Under the pieces are notes generated by a model, which had not been told where the DNA came from, made no database searches, and saw only the letters and a list, made by a program, of their open reading frames with translations. A stretch of DNA of 64,000 nucleotides from Phanerochaete sordida (lineage: Eukaryota > Basidiomycota > Agaricomycetes > Polyporales > Phanerochaetaceae): contig BPQB01000019.1 in NCBI GenBank assembly GCA_019973155.2, positions 434,001 through 498,000 of the forward strand, given 5' to 3'. Each line of letters opens with the position of its first letter. Position 1 is the first letter of the stretch. The translations under genes and the position numbers were made by a program. This document shows positions 42,127 through 57,571 of the stretch, piece by piece.

Positions 42127-43763
42127 CTAGAGGTACGCCCGGGCCGACCTCCGCGCCATCTGCCAAAATATTGCGTCAGTACGTCTTCAGGAAAGTGAAT
42201 GCGGTGGGCGCACCTCGACGACTTTCCAGCCGCCGGTGAGCTCGTTGTCGAGCTCCTCCTCGACACGCGTGAGCACGGCCGCGTAGTGACACTGCTCGAC
42301 GCGGTTCTCCGCGCCGACGGCGATCTCGCCGGTCTTCGCGTTCCGGAAGATGAGCATCTCCTGCGTCGCGAACGTGATTACGAACACCGGGATCTCGTTC
42401 TCCAGGATTTTACCCTGCGAGACCTGTGGGCGGGGTTAGGAGAGAACGGAGGGGCGAGGAGGGAAGGACACACCTCGACTTGGCGGATATCGAGCACTTT
42501 GCTGTCGCTCACGAGACCCTGCTTCAGGTATTGCTCCATCGTTGCCCAGAGCACGTTGTACGTCTATAATTCGGTGATTAGCATAATAACACCGTAGAAC
42601 ACCATAGACACATACCGCTTCACCGCACCACGCCTTCAGTGCTTCCTGGTCTGCACTCAAGTACGCATCGACGACCTCAGGCACAATGTACTCGCGGAGC
42701 TCGCGCTCGAAGCTCTCGAGGTTGAATGTCGGGTCCATGGCCTTCATGAGCCGCTGCACCTGCGCGCTCTCGTTCTCGTCGAACCACGAGCCGATCGTCT
42801 GCGTCACGTTGCGGATGCTCTGCACGACCGGGTGCTCGCTCTCGTCGAACTGCTGGCGCAGGTCGCCCAGCTGGCGCAGCAGCGGGTTCGTCTCCTTCAG
42901 CCGCGCCCAGCGCTCCTGCCGCGGCGAGTCCGCGTGCAGCACGAGGGCCTGGCCCGCCTCCGGGTCCGCACGCACGCGCGCCCGCCCGCTCGTCATGCTG
43001 TCCTTGCCCGCCTTCGCGAGCCGCGCCGCGCGCCGCCGCCGCCGCGCCTCCTTCTCCTCGAAGCCGGCGTGCTTCGCGCTCCCGCTGTCGTCGAGCGCAT
43101 CAATCACCGTCTCCGCGAGCGATTTGTACGCCTGCGTCTGTCGGATCGGCTCGGTTGTCTTTTCGATCGTCGACGAGACCGCCGCGGACGCTCGTGAGAT
43201 CTACGGTCGGTCGTGTGAGCGGTGAATATACGCAGACGGAGCGGAAAATGACGTACCGCACGCATAACCTCGCTCTCCTCCATCGTCCGCAGCGCTTCAG
43301 AGACTGCGTCTCCGACCTTCACACCCGCTTTGTGCAGCTCCTCAGCCGCCGCACGTAGCCGCGGGTTCTCTTTTATGCTCGACGTCAACTGCGGGACCGT
43401 CAGCACCCGCGCGGCGCCTCACAGCAAAATTCTACGCACCCGCGCACGCTCGTACGCCGCCCGCGCCTTCTTCATGGCCTCCGAGTCCTGGAGCTTGTCC
43501 ACGTCACCCTGCAGCTGCTTCACGTTGTCCTGCAGCTCGCGGTTCTTGCGCAGCTCCTCGCGCAGCACCTCGACGAACGTCGCGAACGGGCTCTTCGGCG
43601 GCTCGTTCATGCGCCGCGCCGACGAGTGGAACGGCGCCGCGCCGAGGGCGTGCGGGAGCGGCCGCGGGAGGCCCAGCGGGGCGCTGCGCGCGCGCAGGGC
43701 GGCGCGCACCGCGGCCGGCGCTGCGGGCGAGAGGACGGCGCGTCGTAGATGGCGGGGCAGCAT
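42127..43763 (-). CDS. TIM44: TIM44, mitochondrial inner-membrane import motor subunit
   Basis: Anchors mtHsp70 to the TIM23 channel. Six exons (43763-43440, 43388-43257, 43200-42616, 42563-42474, 42423-42214, 42159-42127) encode 457 residues. The first 50 are Arg/Ala-rich with FHSSARR, a typical matrix presequence. A charged coiled-coil region follows (LREELRKNRELQDNVKQLQG), then the C-terminal TIM44 fold (MKAMDPTFNLESFERELREY, WCGEATYNVLWATMEQYLKQ, EIPVFVITFATQEMLIFRN, ELTGGWKVVE). The last exon is 11 codons (MARRSARAYL). It ends 345 bp from the convergent heme lyase gene, another mitochondrial function. Confidence 0.94.
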
Positions 43764-44050
43764 TGTGCGGGGCGGGCAGAGGAGGATGGGTGTTCGTGGG
43801 CCGGGACAGAAGATTATTGGCGCTTGCCCGAGCGCAGCGCTTCCGACTTTTGGGCGTCTCTTTACGTTCACGTCTCGTAACCCCGACGCTTCCGGGGTCC
43901 CCCTCCGACTGGGAGCGCAGCGGGCTGCGGCCTCGTCATGCGGCTGAAAGAACATCGAATACACCGTGACGATGAAAGAGTACACTACAGACACACACAA
44001 CGCGGAAAAAATACAGCTTCTCGGAGCTAACTTAAGGATAACTTACTCCC

Positions 44051-47000
44051 CTACCCGAACCGACAAATCGCCCTCTCTAGTACCGGCACCTCCTCCTCCA
44101 GCCGATCCACATGCATCATGCTCAACCCTAGAATAAATATCGGCTTGCCGAGGGGACGTCCAGCGTGCACGAGCGTCGCGCGCTTTTCGAGGAGGGGCCT
44201 CGACACGACGTCCATCCAAGCGTACGTCGTGTCGGAATCGTCGACGAATACGACGCCGAACTTTGCCCACTCGACCTCGTGTGCGCTGTCCCATGCGCAC
44301 GCGATAAGGAGCGCGTCGATGGTGTTCAATTGGTGTCCAAACGGCACGACAGTGCTGGAAGGAGCACGCCAGCGCGGGCGCCGCAGGCGGGTGTCCCGCG
44401 CGAGGTACACTGCGGCGTGCTGCAGGAACGCGCGGAGGGTGCAGGGTCCAGTGGGGAAGGACTGGTCGACGGACGCAGGGCTCAATCCCGGATTCGAGCT
44501 CGGAGGCGTCGGCGGTGCGAAGACGTCGCTGTTCGAAGTCGCGGGCGTGGGATTGGCGTGTGCTTCAGGTGTCTGAGCCTGCTCTTGAGCGACAGTAGCC
44601 ATGATACTTGGTATTTTCGCCGAGTTTTCTCTATTTGAAGCGGCAATGGTACGTCGTGGTCGTCCAGCAGTAGGTTTGGGCGTAGGCAGTAGCACCTCGT
44701 TGGGACGTCCTTTGTCCGCCGAGACGAGTGGCGTGGGTAGCACATTCGTCACCGAGCCGAATGCCCTCATCTTCTGCTTCTGCGGCGTCGCCGCCGGGGC
44801 CGGCATCTCATGCTTCTCCGCCCGCGAACGGTCCGCGGTCGCGTGGAAGTCCAGCTTGCGTGCCTTCAGCTTAATCTTTCCGTCGGCGCGCTCGAGCTTC
44901 TCAAGCCAGTCCTCCTCGCGCTCCTTGCGTTTCTCAGGATGGTGTACGCTGGGCGATTGCACCTTGCCCCAGAGGCCCTTGCAAAAGTCATCAACGTCCT
45001 TGTGCGGACGGTCCCGGCCTACCGCCTCTCGGGCGATGCGCTGGAATTCTTCAAGACTGTTGCCGTCACGCCAGGAACGCTCGCTGGCACGGTAGAACTT
45101 GGTCATGCGCGGCCAGCGAAGCTCGTAGTACTGTGTAACATGGTCTCAGTATTGTCGAACAAAGTTTGTCACAGGGAGCGGGATCCTTTACCTTGCTGCG
45201 GGGCGCCTTCGTAAACCCTCCACCGTAAAATTCTGCGAGGATGGGCTGTGGAAGCATGACCGATGGCGGGGCCAGACCTGGATTCAGCTTGAACGAGTAT
45301 GGTAGAAGGGACATATGCTACAATGAAATCATGAGAATCGGTACACGGACAGCGGAGAGACTATGTACCTTGCTTGTAGCCGCGGAGTAATTCACGGGGT
45401 CAGAGTTCTTGGCCAAGAAATTAAACTCCTCAAGCTGTTTTCTATCAAGCCCGTACGAGCAGGTGAAGACTATCTGGAAGTTTGGTCTTGTCGTTGGCTG
45501 CAAGCCGATGTCAGTGACAGGCTCATGAGCCCCAGCATGACCCGAACTTACGTCTGCTTCTATAACAGCGACGTTGCTTAGAGCTCCAATGTAGAATGTT
45601 GTGTATACCTCTGGGCTGACTATATGCGGTTTCGGTAAGCGGGTTGGAAGACGAGAATTAAACGTTGATAACCCACCGAGTAGCTCACGCGCACGATCCT
45701 TCTCCCACCCGGCACCCAGCACGACCAGGTCGAGACAATCGCCATACCCAGGAATGTAGTCAGCCTTCAGCTGAGAGACGCGATATTCCCCATCAGAGTC
45801 CATCTCCTCAACTCAGCCACATACCAACTCACCTTCACCCAGCGCAGCTTCCAATCGTTGTATCTGCTCTCGTCCGCCTTGAGCACTGCGCCCTCTTCGC
45901 GCTCGCCCTGAAGCCTCGCAAAGACCTCCCTCAACGCCAGATTTGCCTCTTCGCGCGACTGCATGACTACTGGCACGCGCTCCGCGAGCATCGCGTATCC
46001 AGGGCGTGGCACGATGAGGGCCTCGAGGCGAGCTCGCCGCCGCCAGTATGGCGCATAGAGCAGGCATTCGTCGTCGACGAGCAGCACGTCAAAGAACACG
46101 AGCGCAAGCCGCCGCGCGCCGTCGTCAGATGCGTTCGAGAGGAGCGAGGACTGCGAACTGCAGGTGCGTCAGCATCGGGGCAGTAACGGAGAGAAGCGAG
46201 GCGTACCAGTCATCGTGTGGCTGCGCCTTCTTGTAGGACGCGCCCCGCACGCCGATGGCGGTCGAGGCAATCAGGCTACGGATTCGCCAGAACTCTGCGA
46301 GGAATGTGAGCGGAACAAGGATTTCGAAGAAGCTAAAACGCACCGTCGACCTTTCTCGTCGTATCGGAATACGCAACCATCTCAGCCTCGATGATCACAT
46401 TGCGCTTTATGCGTGGGGTGATCGTTGAGTCTCCGCCGCCTTCAAACGGGTCTGGCAGGCCGAGCGCGTCTCGGATGATCCTACGTAGAATGCATATATT
46501 CATAAATACGAGCATAAACGGTGAAGATAAGGCGTACGAATGGGTCGCGTAACGGTCCATGGTAGAGTCTCGCTTGCTCTTGCTGAATATTGTAATCTTG
46601 GATCTGCCAGTGTCATCCACTTCGACGTGGATCTGCGCGCGTTCACCATCATACTTGGTCTCAATCCACACTTTGGAAGCTTCCTTAAGGACGTTGAGGG
46701 AGTCTTTGCAGCCCTTGCCTTTGATGCACTTCGGAATCTGAACGAATGTGTAGTCTTGTACAGATCACTGGCCAAGGGATTGCAACGCACCGGAACAGGC
46801 ACGCCTATTTTCGGCTGTAGCAAGCCTTCAGGATGTTCGTACGCCGCAACAGCTTCCTCGATTGATGCACACATGCGTGCCGCTTGTGATAACTTGCCGG
46901 TTGGGTCCCACACCTTCATCGCTTGCTCTTTGGTTAGCATGCACACCGCTTTCGAGTTATACTCGAGGAGCTGCGCCCTGTAGTGCGTCTCTTTGAGGGG

Positions 47001-47729
47001 GTAGAGGATCGGACGCAAGTCTTTGAGAATTATCTGTGTGATTATGGCAGCAGACAGCGGTGATGCGGGCGCATATAAATCGCGCAGTATTTCGCGCGGC
47101 TTGCGACGCGACGCGGGGGGTGCACGGACGGAGGATGAAGAGTACGCCGATGAGGAAGCGAGCTCAGTGAGGAGCGTGCTTATGTCATTAAGACAGCGCG
47201 TTTCTGCTTCGTTCTGCAAGATATCAGCATAGATCGAACCTGGGCAAAGTTGCCACACTTACGCTGGAGGCGCATTCCATGAGCAGCCGGACCTCCTGCC
47301 CCAGGCAGCCCGCCGTACCCGCTTCGTCCCACCTCCGCAACGACGCGCCGCGAGAGTCGCGGTCGGTCGACACACCGAGAATATCGGCGACGTACCCCGC
47401 AAGTCGCGTCTCTTGCATGCCATACTTGCGCGACACGTCCTCTTCCGGAAACAAGAACAGGAGGAGTGTGGCGGCCGTGCCGTCTGGTAGCGACGCGTGC
47501 TTCTCTTGAAGATGTTGCACCCAGTTCGTCAGCGTCCGCACATAGTGGGAGACTTGGTTCTTTGGCTGGTTCTTCGTGAGTGTGGCTCGCTTGGGCGCGG
47601 CGTCGGCGAACGCTTTGCACAGAGACACGAAACTGTCGGCGCGCGTCAGATCCGCGACGCGAAGGGTAACGAGAAACTCGGCGCCCACAAGTCGAAGGGA
47701 ATTTCGCGTGGAGAAGATGAGTCGGTCAT
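44051..47729 (-). CDS. ATP-dependent DNA ligase, fungal LIG4-related family
   Basis: Seals DNA nicks or breaks using ATP. Twelve exons (47729-47689, 47632-47263, 47213-46791, 46737-46538, 46480-46344, 46294-46207, 46157-45833, 45770-45677, 45619-45552, 45497-45369, 45317-45192, 45130-44051) join to 1026 residues. An N-terminal helical domain (PFDFFVSLCKAFADA) leads to adenylation motif I, ETKYDGERAQIH, with the acceptor Lys near residue 306. Next are IFSKSKRDSTMDR (motif Ia/III region), NVIIEAEMVAY (motif IV) and EGAVLKADESRY..WVKLKADY (motifs V/VI region). The last 360 codons are one exon with a long disordered linker. I see no BRCT repeat, so this is probably the fungal ligase family distinct from canonical LIG4. 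Confidence 0.87.
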
Positions 47730-48087
47730 TGGGGATTCATCGACATCATGGAGAGGCCTCGTCGAGGGATAAAACAACGAACGAGCGTCTGGTAGTGTGC
47801 GATCGCGTCGTTTAGCCCACCACGTGCACAAAAGCGTCGAAGCCTCCGCCTGCCAAATACGGCACCGTTCTCAGGCACCAGCCGTTGTTGGACAAAGTCA
47901 TCTCGGACGATCGTTCACAGCGGTGTCATCCATGGATCAGGAGCGCGCTTGTAGGCAAACGAGACGAAAGGAAATATTTTAATTGTCGCTTGCAGCGGCC
48001 AACCGAGTAAACATTACGCTCGACCGCGTTCCGAAGTTGAATGCCTCCAGTGCAACTAGAGGATACTCACAACATACGTTCCTACAT
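47730..48087. other. Intergenic region
   Basis: 5' flank of the ligase gene and 5' flank of the tRNA. Nothing else supported. Confidence 0.5.
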
Positions 48088-48194
48088 GACAAGATGGCCG
48101 AGTGGTCTAAGGCGTGTGACTCAAGCGTAAGCTTGCCAACAGAGGTTGGTTTCTCATAGCGAAAGCTGCGTGGGTTCGAATCCCACTCTTGTCA
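48088..48194 (+). tRNA. tRNA-Leu (anticodon CAA) with an intron
   Basis: Acceptor arm GACAAGA pairs with TCTTGTC; discriminator A at 48194. D arm GCC..GGC; T arm GTGGG-TTCGAAT-CCCAC; long variable arm as expected for leucine. Anticodon CAA at 48122-48124, with the anticodon stem 48115-48119 pairing TCATA at 48154-48158. The 27-nt intron (48126-48152) follows position 37, and its CTTG can pair with the anticodon, as in other eukaryotic tRNA-Leu(CAA) precursors. A box about 48095-48105, B box GGTTCGAATCC at 48173-48183. Confidence 0.93.
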
Positions 48195-48199
48195 GTAAC

Positions 48200-48203
48200 T
48201 TTT
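48200..48203 (+). terminator. RNA polymerase III terminator of the tRNA
   Basis: TTTT begins six bases after the tRNA 3' end; a second T5 run lies about 20 bp further on. Confidence 0.7.
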
Positions 48204-48434
48204 GCTCCTGGCTCTTCTGCTTTTTGACGCGATGAATAATGACTCGAGTTGACAAGTTGACAACTTCAAGCTTTAGGATTGAGACTTAAAGCTTCACGAT
48301 TCGTCGAACTTTCAGATCTGTGCTGACCAGGGGGACTCCCCAGATCTAATTTTGTTGGCGCACTCAACGAGTTGGAGAGATCCTGCTGCATTATTACAAG
48401 TCCTAGATATATAATCGCATTACATGGCGCTCAA

Positions 48435-51513
<3,079 letters not shown>

Positions 51514-51854
51514 GCCAGAGGTCTTCTCGCCGCGTGAGGGCGCGGAAGATGTGGGTGGGTGAAGGTCCTGGAGAGAGATGTGCGGGGTCGAGACATAGCT
51601 GGCGGGGCAGCGAGCTGATCGCGCTTTGCCGAGCTGGCCGCCGAACTCTGATCAAACAGGCTCAAACGGACCCAAACAAAAAGGCCCTCCTCGGGGAGAT
51701 CTGTCTAGAACGACTGCAACGATACATACTATACATTCCGTGACGCTACCCTCGTACAAGACAGTACTTGAAAACTATCGACCCTACATATCCGAGCATC
51801 CCCGCCAGTCCGTCGGACAAATCATCTCTACAACTGCCCTGACATCCCCCCTGC
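51514..51854. other. Intergenic region
   Basis: 5' flank of the zinc transporter and 3' flank of the regulator. An open minus-strand frame continues upstream of 51513 but lacks an in-frame ATG. Confidence 0.45.
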
Positions 51855-54800
51855 TCATCCATTCAGCGGCCCAGGCTGGTACTGGGCATAGAAGCTCTGC
51901 CACGACGCCTGCGGATCTGCCTGCACTTGTTGATCGACCGGCGAATGCGTCTGAAAGTAGTTGGCCCCGATCGGTGACAACTGCTCGTACGGGGAGTACT
52001 GCACTCCGGGCGGAATCATCATCGGCGGCTGCAACTGGTTACCATACTGCTGGTTGCCCCAGTGTCCAGACGATGGGCCAGCGGTGGGAGGGAACTGACT
52101 GCCGTAAGTCCCTTCCACAGCTTGCTGGTAGCCCTGCCAGCCCGAATGAGCCATACCGTTCATGCCATTCATGCCGTTGCCGTTCTCGTGCACGGGCGAC
52201 ACATGATCGACGGGGTATGGCTGCACTGGGGAACTGTGCGGGCTAGGCGTGTTGTGCAGTCTCAGCGAGTCTTGCGGGGAGCTCGGCGTTGACGGCGACC
52301 TGCGCGACACCAAGCGCGTCTTTCCCCCGAGCGCAGCCAATTCGTCCTCTTCTTGCTTCACAACGGGATCCGGGGGCGTCATGCGAGTTGGAACAGGTCC
52401 ATTTGTCGCATGAGTACCCATCGCTTGCACAGCCCTTGCCTTCAGCCTTTGCAAGACGGGCTACCAAAACGCTGAGCATCCGGCGCATGTAGCAAACAAC
52501 CGGCACGCACCAGAACCCTCGCTGCCCGGTCATTCTCCTTGACAGACTCGAACAGATTGTACGCGGAGTCGAGGTTCAGCAAGGCAGACCTAGCAAAAGG
52601 CATAGTGGGGCACTTTGCAGCAATCGTCCCCAGGACAATCTGCAACGATGCTCAGCCAAGAGCGGGATGGTCGAAGGAGTGAGAACTCTCACCGCACAGG
52701 AGAACACGTGGGTGAACAAGAACCACAAACGCTCCGTAATTCTCGGGTATTGTGAGTGCAAGCTCTTGACGAGACCGACGAAAGTGCAAGCACTGGTATA
52801 CGCTGCCAGCACTGACTGCGCGAATTTGCTAGCGAGAGGGTCTTCCGGATTGTCTTCAATTGCCCGGGCAAAGAAGCCACGGTGGAGGTAAAAGATCGCT
52901 GGCGCGAGTATCAGCGAAGTAGCGGTTGGTCCAGTATGCATTACGTACTGATCTCCTTGATCGAGAACGCGGTGTGTCGCTGCATGGTCAGCTCAATGCT
53001 TGGCTGCTCAAGCTCCGTCATCTTCGCACCGCCGAAACCGGGGACACGCAACGATGGCGGGATGGGCCAGTGCCGGACCTTCTTGTCGAGCTCCATGATG
53101 ACTTTGTAGCTCGGTGCCTTGGCTCCGAAGGCTTGCTCATGGACAACGCTCTGGCAGCGGGATGCGAAGCGGTGCTTCCAGGCGTTGACTGCGGAGCGAA
53201 TTAAGGGACCGCAATGCGGAGTGCAACCGATATGCAGGACGTACAGGACATGTCGGGATCATCTGCTCGGTCCGGCAGTGGTTGAGGATCGGGTTCAGGC
53301 ATTTGACAATCGATGTATGCATTGGCGAAAGAAGGGGGCCTGCCGAACGTAAGACTCTACGAATATGGACGGTAAGTCGGTCGTTCAGCAGGTAACCTGA
53401 AGGCCCGAAAGGACGCACCTGCCAAGAATCATATGTATACACCTCCCAGAGCAGCGACCTCCGCTGATATGCCTCTTCAGAACTTAGGTTCCACTTTCCA
53501 CCGTCCCTGTCTGTGAGAATAGGGAAAATAGCCAGCGCCTCAGTACCGCGGCGGGAACCAAGCCAAAACTGTACTCACGCAGGCCGAGCTGCAGTCAGGA
53601 GCATGTCAGCAATGTGACGGTGACGAAAGCAAATTGAAGGACTGACACTCTGGGCCAGCTTGACCACGAGACCCATCAGAGCCCAGCGAGGGGCGTCCCG
53701 GAAGGACATGAACATGAAATGGCACATTAGAACCTGCGGCACGTGCAATCAGCAATCCTCCGTGGACCTCGGACGTGCTAGCGGGGACCGTGAATACGCA
53801 CCAGCGCCTGGATTGCCGGGATCGTCTGGTTCTCCAACGGCGAGTCCAGCGAGAGCGATGCCCGTGCGAGCTGGTAGTATCGCGTCGCCTCCACCGACAG
53901 GAAAGGTTGGTCCAGGTCGAAGAGGGTGCCTAGCGCGAACACCATGTATAGCACGGCGAGACGGTGAGAATCAACCGGGTCCTGATCTATACCTATGGGC
54001 TGATCGTAGATACGCGAGAACACCGTATTGTAGAACTCTGCATCGGGAATAGGCGTGTACCTGCGTCTCAGGTTCAATCACACGCAAGGCTCGGAGACCA
54101 ATGGTAAGATACGCACATCCATGCACAGTGCCTATAGTAGACTGCCGCCAATCGCCGTGCTTTGTCGATTTCTGGAAGAGACGAATAGAGCGACTGATGC
54201 ATGTTGAGCTTGGTCTCAATAGGGGGTGCAAAGGGGAAGGCATGACCAAGCCAAGGAATGTCAGTAGGCAAGTGTATCTCGGCGTTCTCGGTTTCGTCAT
54301 CTCCTCCTTCTTCGTTCTGCGACACCATCAGCGCCCTGGCTAGGGTCCCAACGGTAGAAGCATACCTGTAGTAGGTACTTCGCGATCGGCATATCAGGTC
54401 GGTGTCACAATGCAGGGAGACCGGGAGCAGCACACTTACCCATGCGTTTGCTGCGGTGCCGTAGAACTTCGTTCTTCCAGACTCTGATATGTACCTGAGC
54501 AGGTACGTCAGCTTATTCTCCGCCTTGGAACACATATATACGGAGGCTCACAGCGATCCGATGGCATCTATCGCCTCTGCTGTTTCGACTTCGGCTTCCT
54601 TCGAGCTCTCTTGGGCCTCCCTCTCGAGAGGACGCTTAATCTGGAGCAGCTCGTGGCTCAGCAGTGGATGCAATTCAGCAGTGCCTCGAGCGGCATGCGC
54701 CTCGCCGAGGGCATCTTCAAGTTCTCTGACGCGGCTGGAAAGTACCTGGATCTTCTCATGGAGGACTTCGGTGTTTGCAAGCACGAATCTAGCAGGTGAG

Positions 54801-55190
54801 AGCGGTCGGATTAAAGCCCGATTGTGGTTTGTGGCGGCGGCGTACCTATTTCCCTTCCCCGTCGTAAGAGAGCCTGCCCGGGACCACCGTTATTGAGCAT
54901 CAACCGTTTCTCCGCAGCAGGCGGGACACACCGTCCGGGCAGATCGCTGCACACCCCTTCTTCACGCAACTTGCGCAGGGGAATACGCGGGAGCATCTTT
55001 GAAAGCGGACTGAGAGGGTTTATGTAAAGGGGTACGACAAGGACGGACCTTAGCTTGAGACTTTGGGAGCGGGTCAGTCCACATGCACCGGCGGCCAAGG
55101 AGCGGTGGTAACTCACCGACGGCACTCTGCACACGACAGCGGCCCTCCCCGCCGCTTTCCATTCTTCTCGTTTGCGCTTGAAGAGGCCAT
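51855..55190 (-). CDS. Zn2Cys6 transcription factor with fungal-specific domain
   Basis: A multi-exon regulator. Early exons are 55190-55117, 55060-55049 (12 nt), 54996-54932, 54873-54846 and 54788 onward. Splicing assembles the binuclear cluster: SCAECRRLKLRC then SRVFPCASCVKKGCAAICP, with all six cysteines. A linker and leucine-type coiled coil follow (LHEKIQVLSSRVRELEDALG), then LYISESGRTKFYGTAANAW, a dimerisation/regulatory region, and the middle homology domain (YTPIPDAEFYN, LGTLFDLDQP, FMSFRDAPRWALMGLVVKLAQS, GGKWNLSSEEAYQRRSLLWE, FGRPPSFANAYIDCQMP). The C-terminus is Gln/Pro/Gly-rich and may activate transcription. A 10-nt exon (53588-53579) and a second 12-nt exon near 54372 are needed for continuity. 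Target genes unknown. Confidence 0.88.
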
Positions 55191-55553
55191 GGGGCAACGC
55201 AGGCCAAGGTGCCGACGGCGTACACAGTCAAGAGGCGCTATCAGCTGACGCCCCTCGCGACCACGTCCTCGAATTGTAAGGAGCACTCATTGACTGCCAT
55301 ATATCCCCGGGCTGTGCATCTTCCCAGTTCCTTACATTGTCTTCCCCGAAAACACTGCCGTGCAATGCAATGCTGTGCTGCTGGGCAAAATATCATGATT
55401 CCGGTGCCCAAGTAAACATATGTGTTGTACAAATCGAATGTGTCGAGGTTCCAAAGAATGCCAATGCTGTACATGAAAGAGGAACGAGGCAAGCCATTAT
55501 CACGAAACCGTAAGCTATCTACAGAAGCCGAGACATCATATATCGTCGTGAAC
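55191..55553. other. Intergenic region
   Basis: 5' flank of the regulator and 3' flank of the coiled-coil gene. Nothing else seen. Confidence 0.5.
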
Positions 55554-57031
55554 TCATTCCAGACCGGTACTTTCTAGTCTATCGACCAGATCGACAGAAC
55601 TAAGCACCTTGGAGTTGTGCGCCGGGGAATCTGTGAGTGGGTATGAGGAATTGGTCGAGTCGTTGTGCACCATGATGCTGGATGGGGGTAACTCCGAGCT
55701 TGGGCTGATGGGCTCGGTGCTAGAATCGACCGAGGAAGAATCAGAACCATTGCAGACGGGCTCTTGTTGATTGGAGTGTGGTCGTGGGGCAGACGAAGTT
55801 GAAGAGATGCTAGAACGAGTGGTGAAGAAGCCAGTCACCCTGCGGCTTAGTGGGGCACCGTTGGTCGCGCCATTAGCTGCGACGGGCATAGAGGATGGCG
55901 CAGGTGACGATGATGGCGGGCTCGCAGTAGCCGCAGTCGAAGCGTTCCACAGCTTGAAGCCCCAGCGCGATGCGCCGGCTGGGGTGCCAGAAGTGTTCGG
56001 AGCAGCAGACGGCGCGGGTGCCGACTGTGCGGTTTGGGCAGTAGGGCGTGCACCTGGTGGCTGCATACCAATACTGTTTTCCTCGATAAACGTCCGGAGG
56101 GCGCGGACGCAGGTCTCGGAAGCCTCTTGCCCTTCCTTCGCCTCCGTGAGCTCCACCCTCGTCTCCTCCAACTGATCTTTCACTGCCTGCAGCTCCCTAC
56201 GCAGCTCCTCTATCTCGGAGGCATCCTCAGTCGGGGGGAGGTCGGGATTCGGGCTTGTCCTGCCGAAGAAACCGGATATTCTCCGCGAGTTGCGAGAGGA
56301 AGCGCCGTCTACAAGCTGGAGAGGTTCCAGACGTGCACTGTGCGGAGGGCTAGGAAGGTCCCTCATATGAGAGCCTGGCTCAGACACAGAGACGATGCGT
56401 CGGTGGCCGAGTGCTCTATCGGTGGATACACCTGAACCGGTCAAGGGCACGAAAGAGCTTCGACGGGAGGAGGGAGGACCAGTGGTGAAGTTGGAAGGTC
56501 CGGCGCGCGACAGGTCGAGGGTCATCCGCCTGCCCTCTGTCTGCAGTCGCATAAGGGCTCGTCTGAGCGACAGGGTCAGTCTGGTTGATCAGGAGATGCT
56601 GAGCCGACGACGAACCTGCTGTCCTCGAGCTTCCCGCGAAGCATAATCACCGCATCCTGCTCCTCTTGGCTCTTGGCTACTGCAGCAGCGAGCTCTTCCT
56701 CGAGGCGGGCGCACTTCTCGGAGACGCTGTCCAGCGCGTCTGTGAGACCAAGCTCGCGGGTCTCCGACTCGCTGAGCCGGGTTTTGAGCTCGTCGCGCTC
56801 GGCCTCGGTTTTGTCCAAGGTGAGGCGCAAGGAAGTCACAAGTGATTCCAACACTGATGGGTCAAAGCTGGTCGGGCGGATGGCAAAGCGCGGATCGGAA
56901 GGAGATGTTGGAAGAGATTCCATGTCGAGCTGACGCTCAAGTTCAAGGCTTAGGTCGATAGAATTTCGGGAATTACGCTGAGGGTTGTAGTCGTGCACGT
57001 ACTGTGCGTCGTCGTAGTCGTGAAGAGACAT
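55554..57031 (-). CDS. Coiled-coil protein of unknown function
   Basis: Two exons (57031-56616, 56562-55554) encode 474 residues beginning MSLHDYDDAQYVHDYNP. Residues about 50-140 form a long coiled coil (LRLTLDKTEAERDELKTRLS, KCARLEEELAAAVAKSQEEQ), with a second at about 240-290 (EIEELRRELQAVKDQLEETR). The rest is Ser/Pro-rich, with RRISGFFGRTSP and RRVTGFFTTRSS as two similar basic/FF motifs. The intron has an ACTGACC branch-like site. An in-frame ATG at 57127 would lengthen the N-terminus, but the one at 57031 looks more natural. The composition suggests a scaffold or cytoskeletal partner; no family recognised. Confidence 0.72.
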
Positions 57032-57571
57032 AGTGCGGCGAAGTAGCGTTGGATAGGGCTTGCGGGGACACGGAGCCGGGATGAAACGGTCAGGAGACTG
57101 GCCGGGCACTGCCCACCGCGGTGTCAAGGGCAGTGTCCGCGGAGTACCTGTGCAAAGGCAGAGATGAAGCCTGCGCGGGCGAGTGTCGCTGCTGGGGACT
57201 AGAGTAGCGGCAGCTCTGGGTGTGGAGACGGTTCAAGTAGTGTCTGAGGAGAAATTCGCCTCCTCCGCGTCGATACAGACTGCCGGCCAACGAGCGCTTC
57301 TCCGTACCACGTGGGAGAGTACCCCATGCCCATGAACTGAACATAGTGTCAGACCGGAGTGACAGTCAACCGACACGCATAGCAACCGATATCTTCGACG
57401 TCTAATGAGGGGAGAGTCGTTTGTGCTAAAACATCACGGGAATCTACAGTACTTTGGTCTCGTAAATCGTACACAGACGATGCGCGCATGCGGCACCATC
57501 TTCCTATACTATAATGTTACATTTCCTTTGGATATAGTGAATGAAAGGATGGCACCGTATGCAACCCTCTA
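57032..57571. other. Intergenic region
   Basis: 5' flank of the coiled-coil gene and 3' flank of the CCCH-Smr gene. No further gene seen. Confidence 0.5.
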
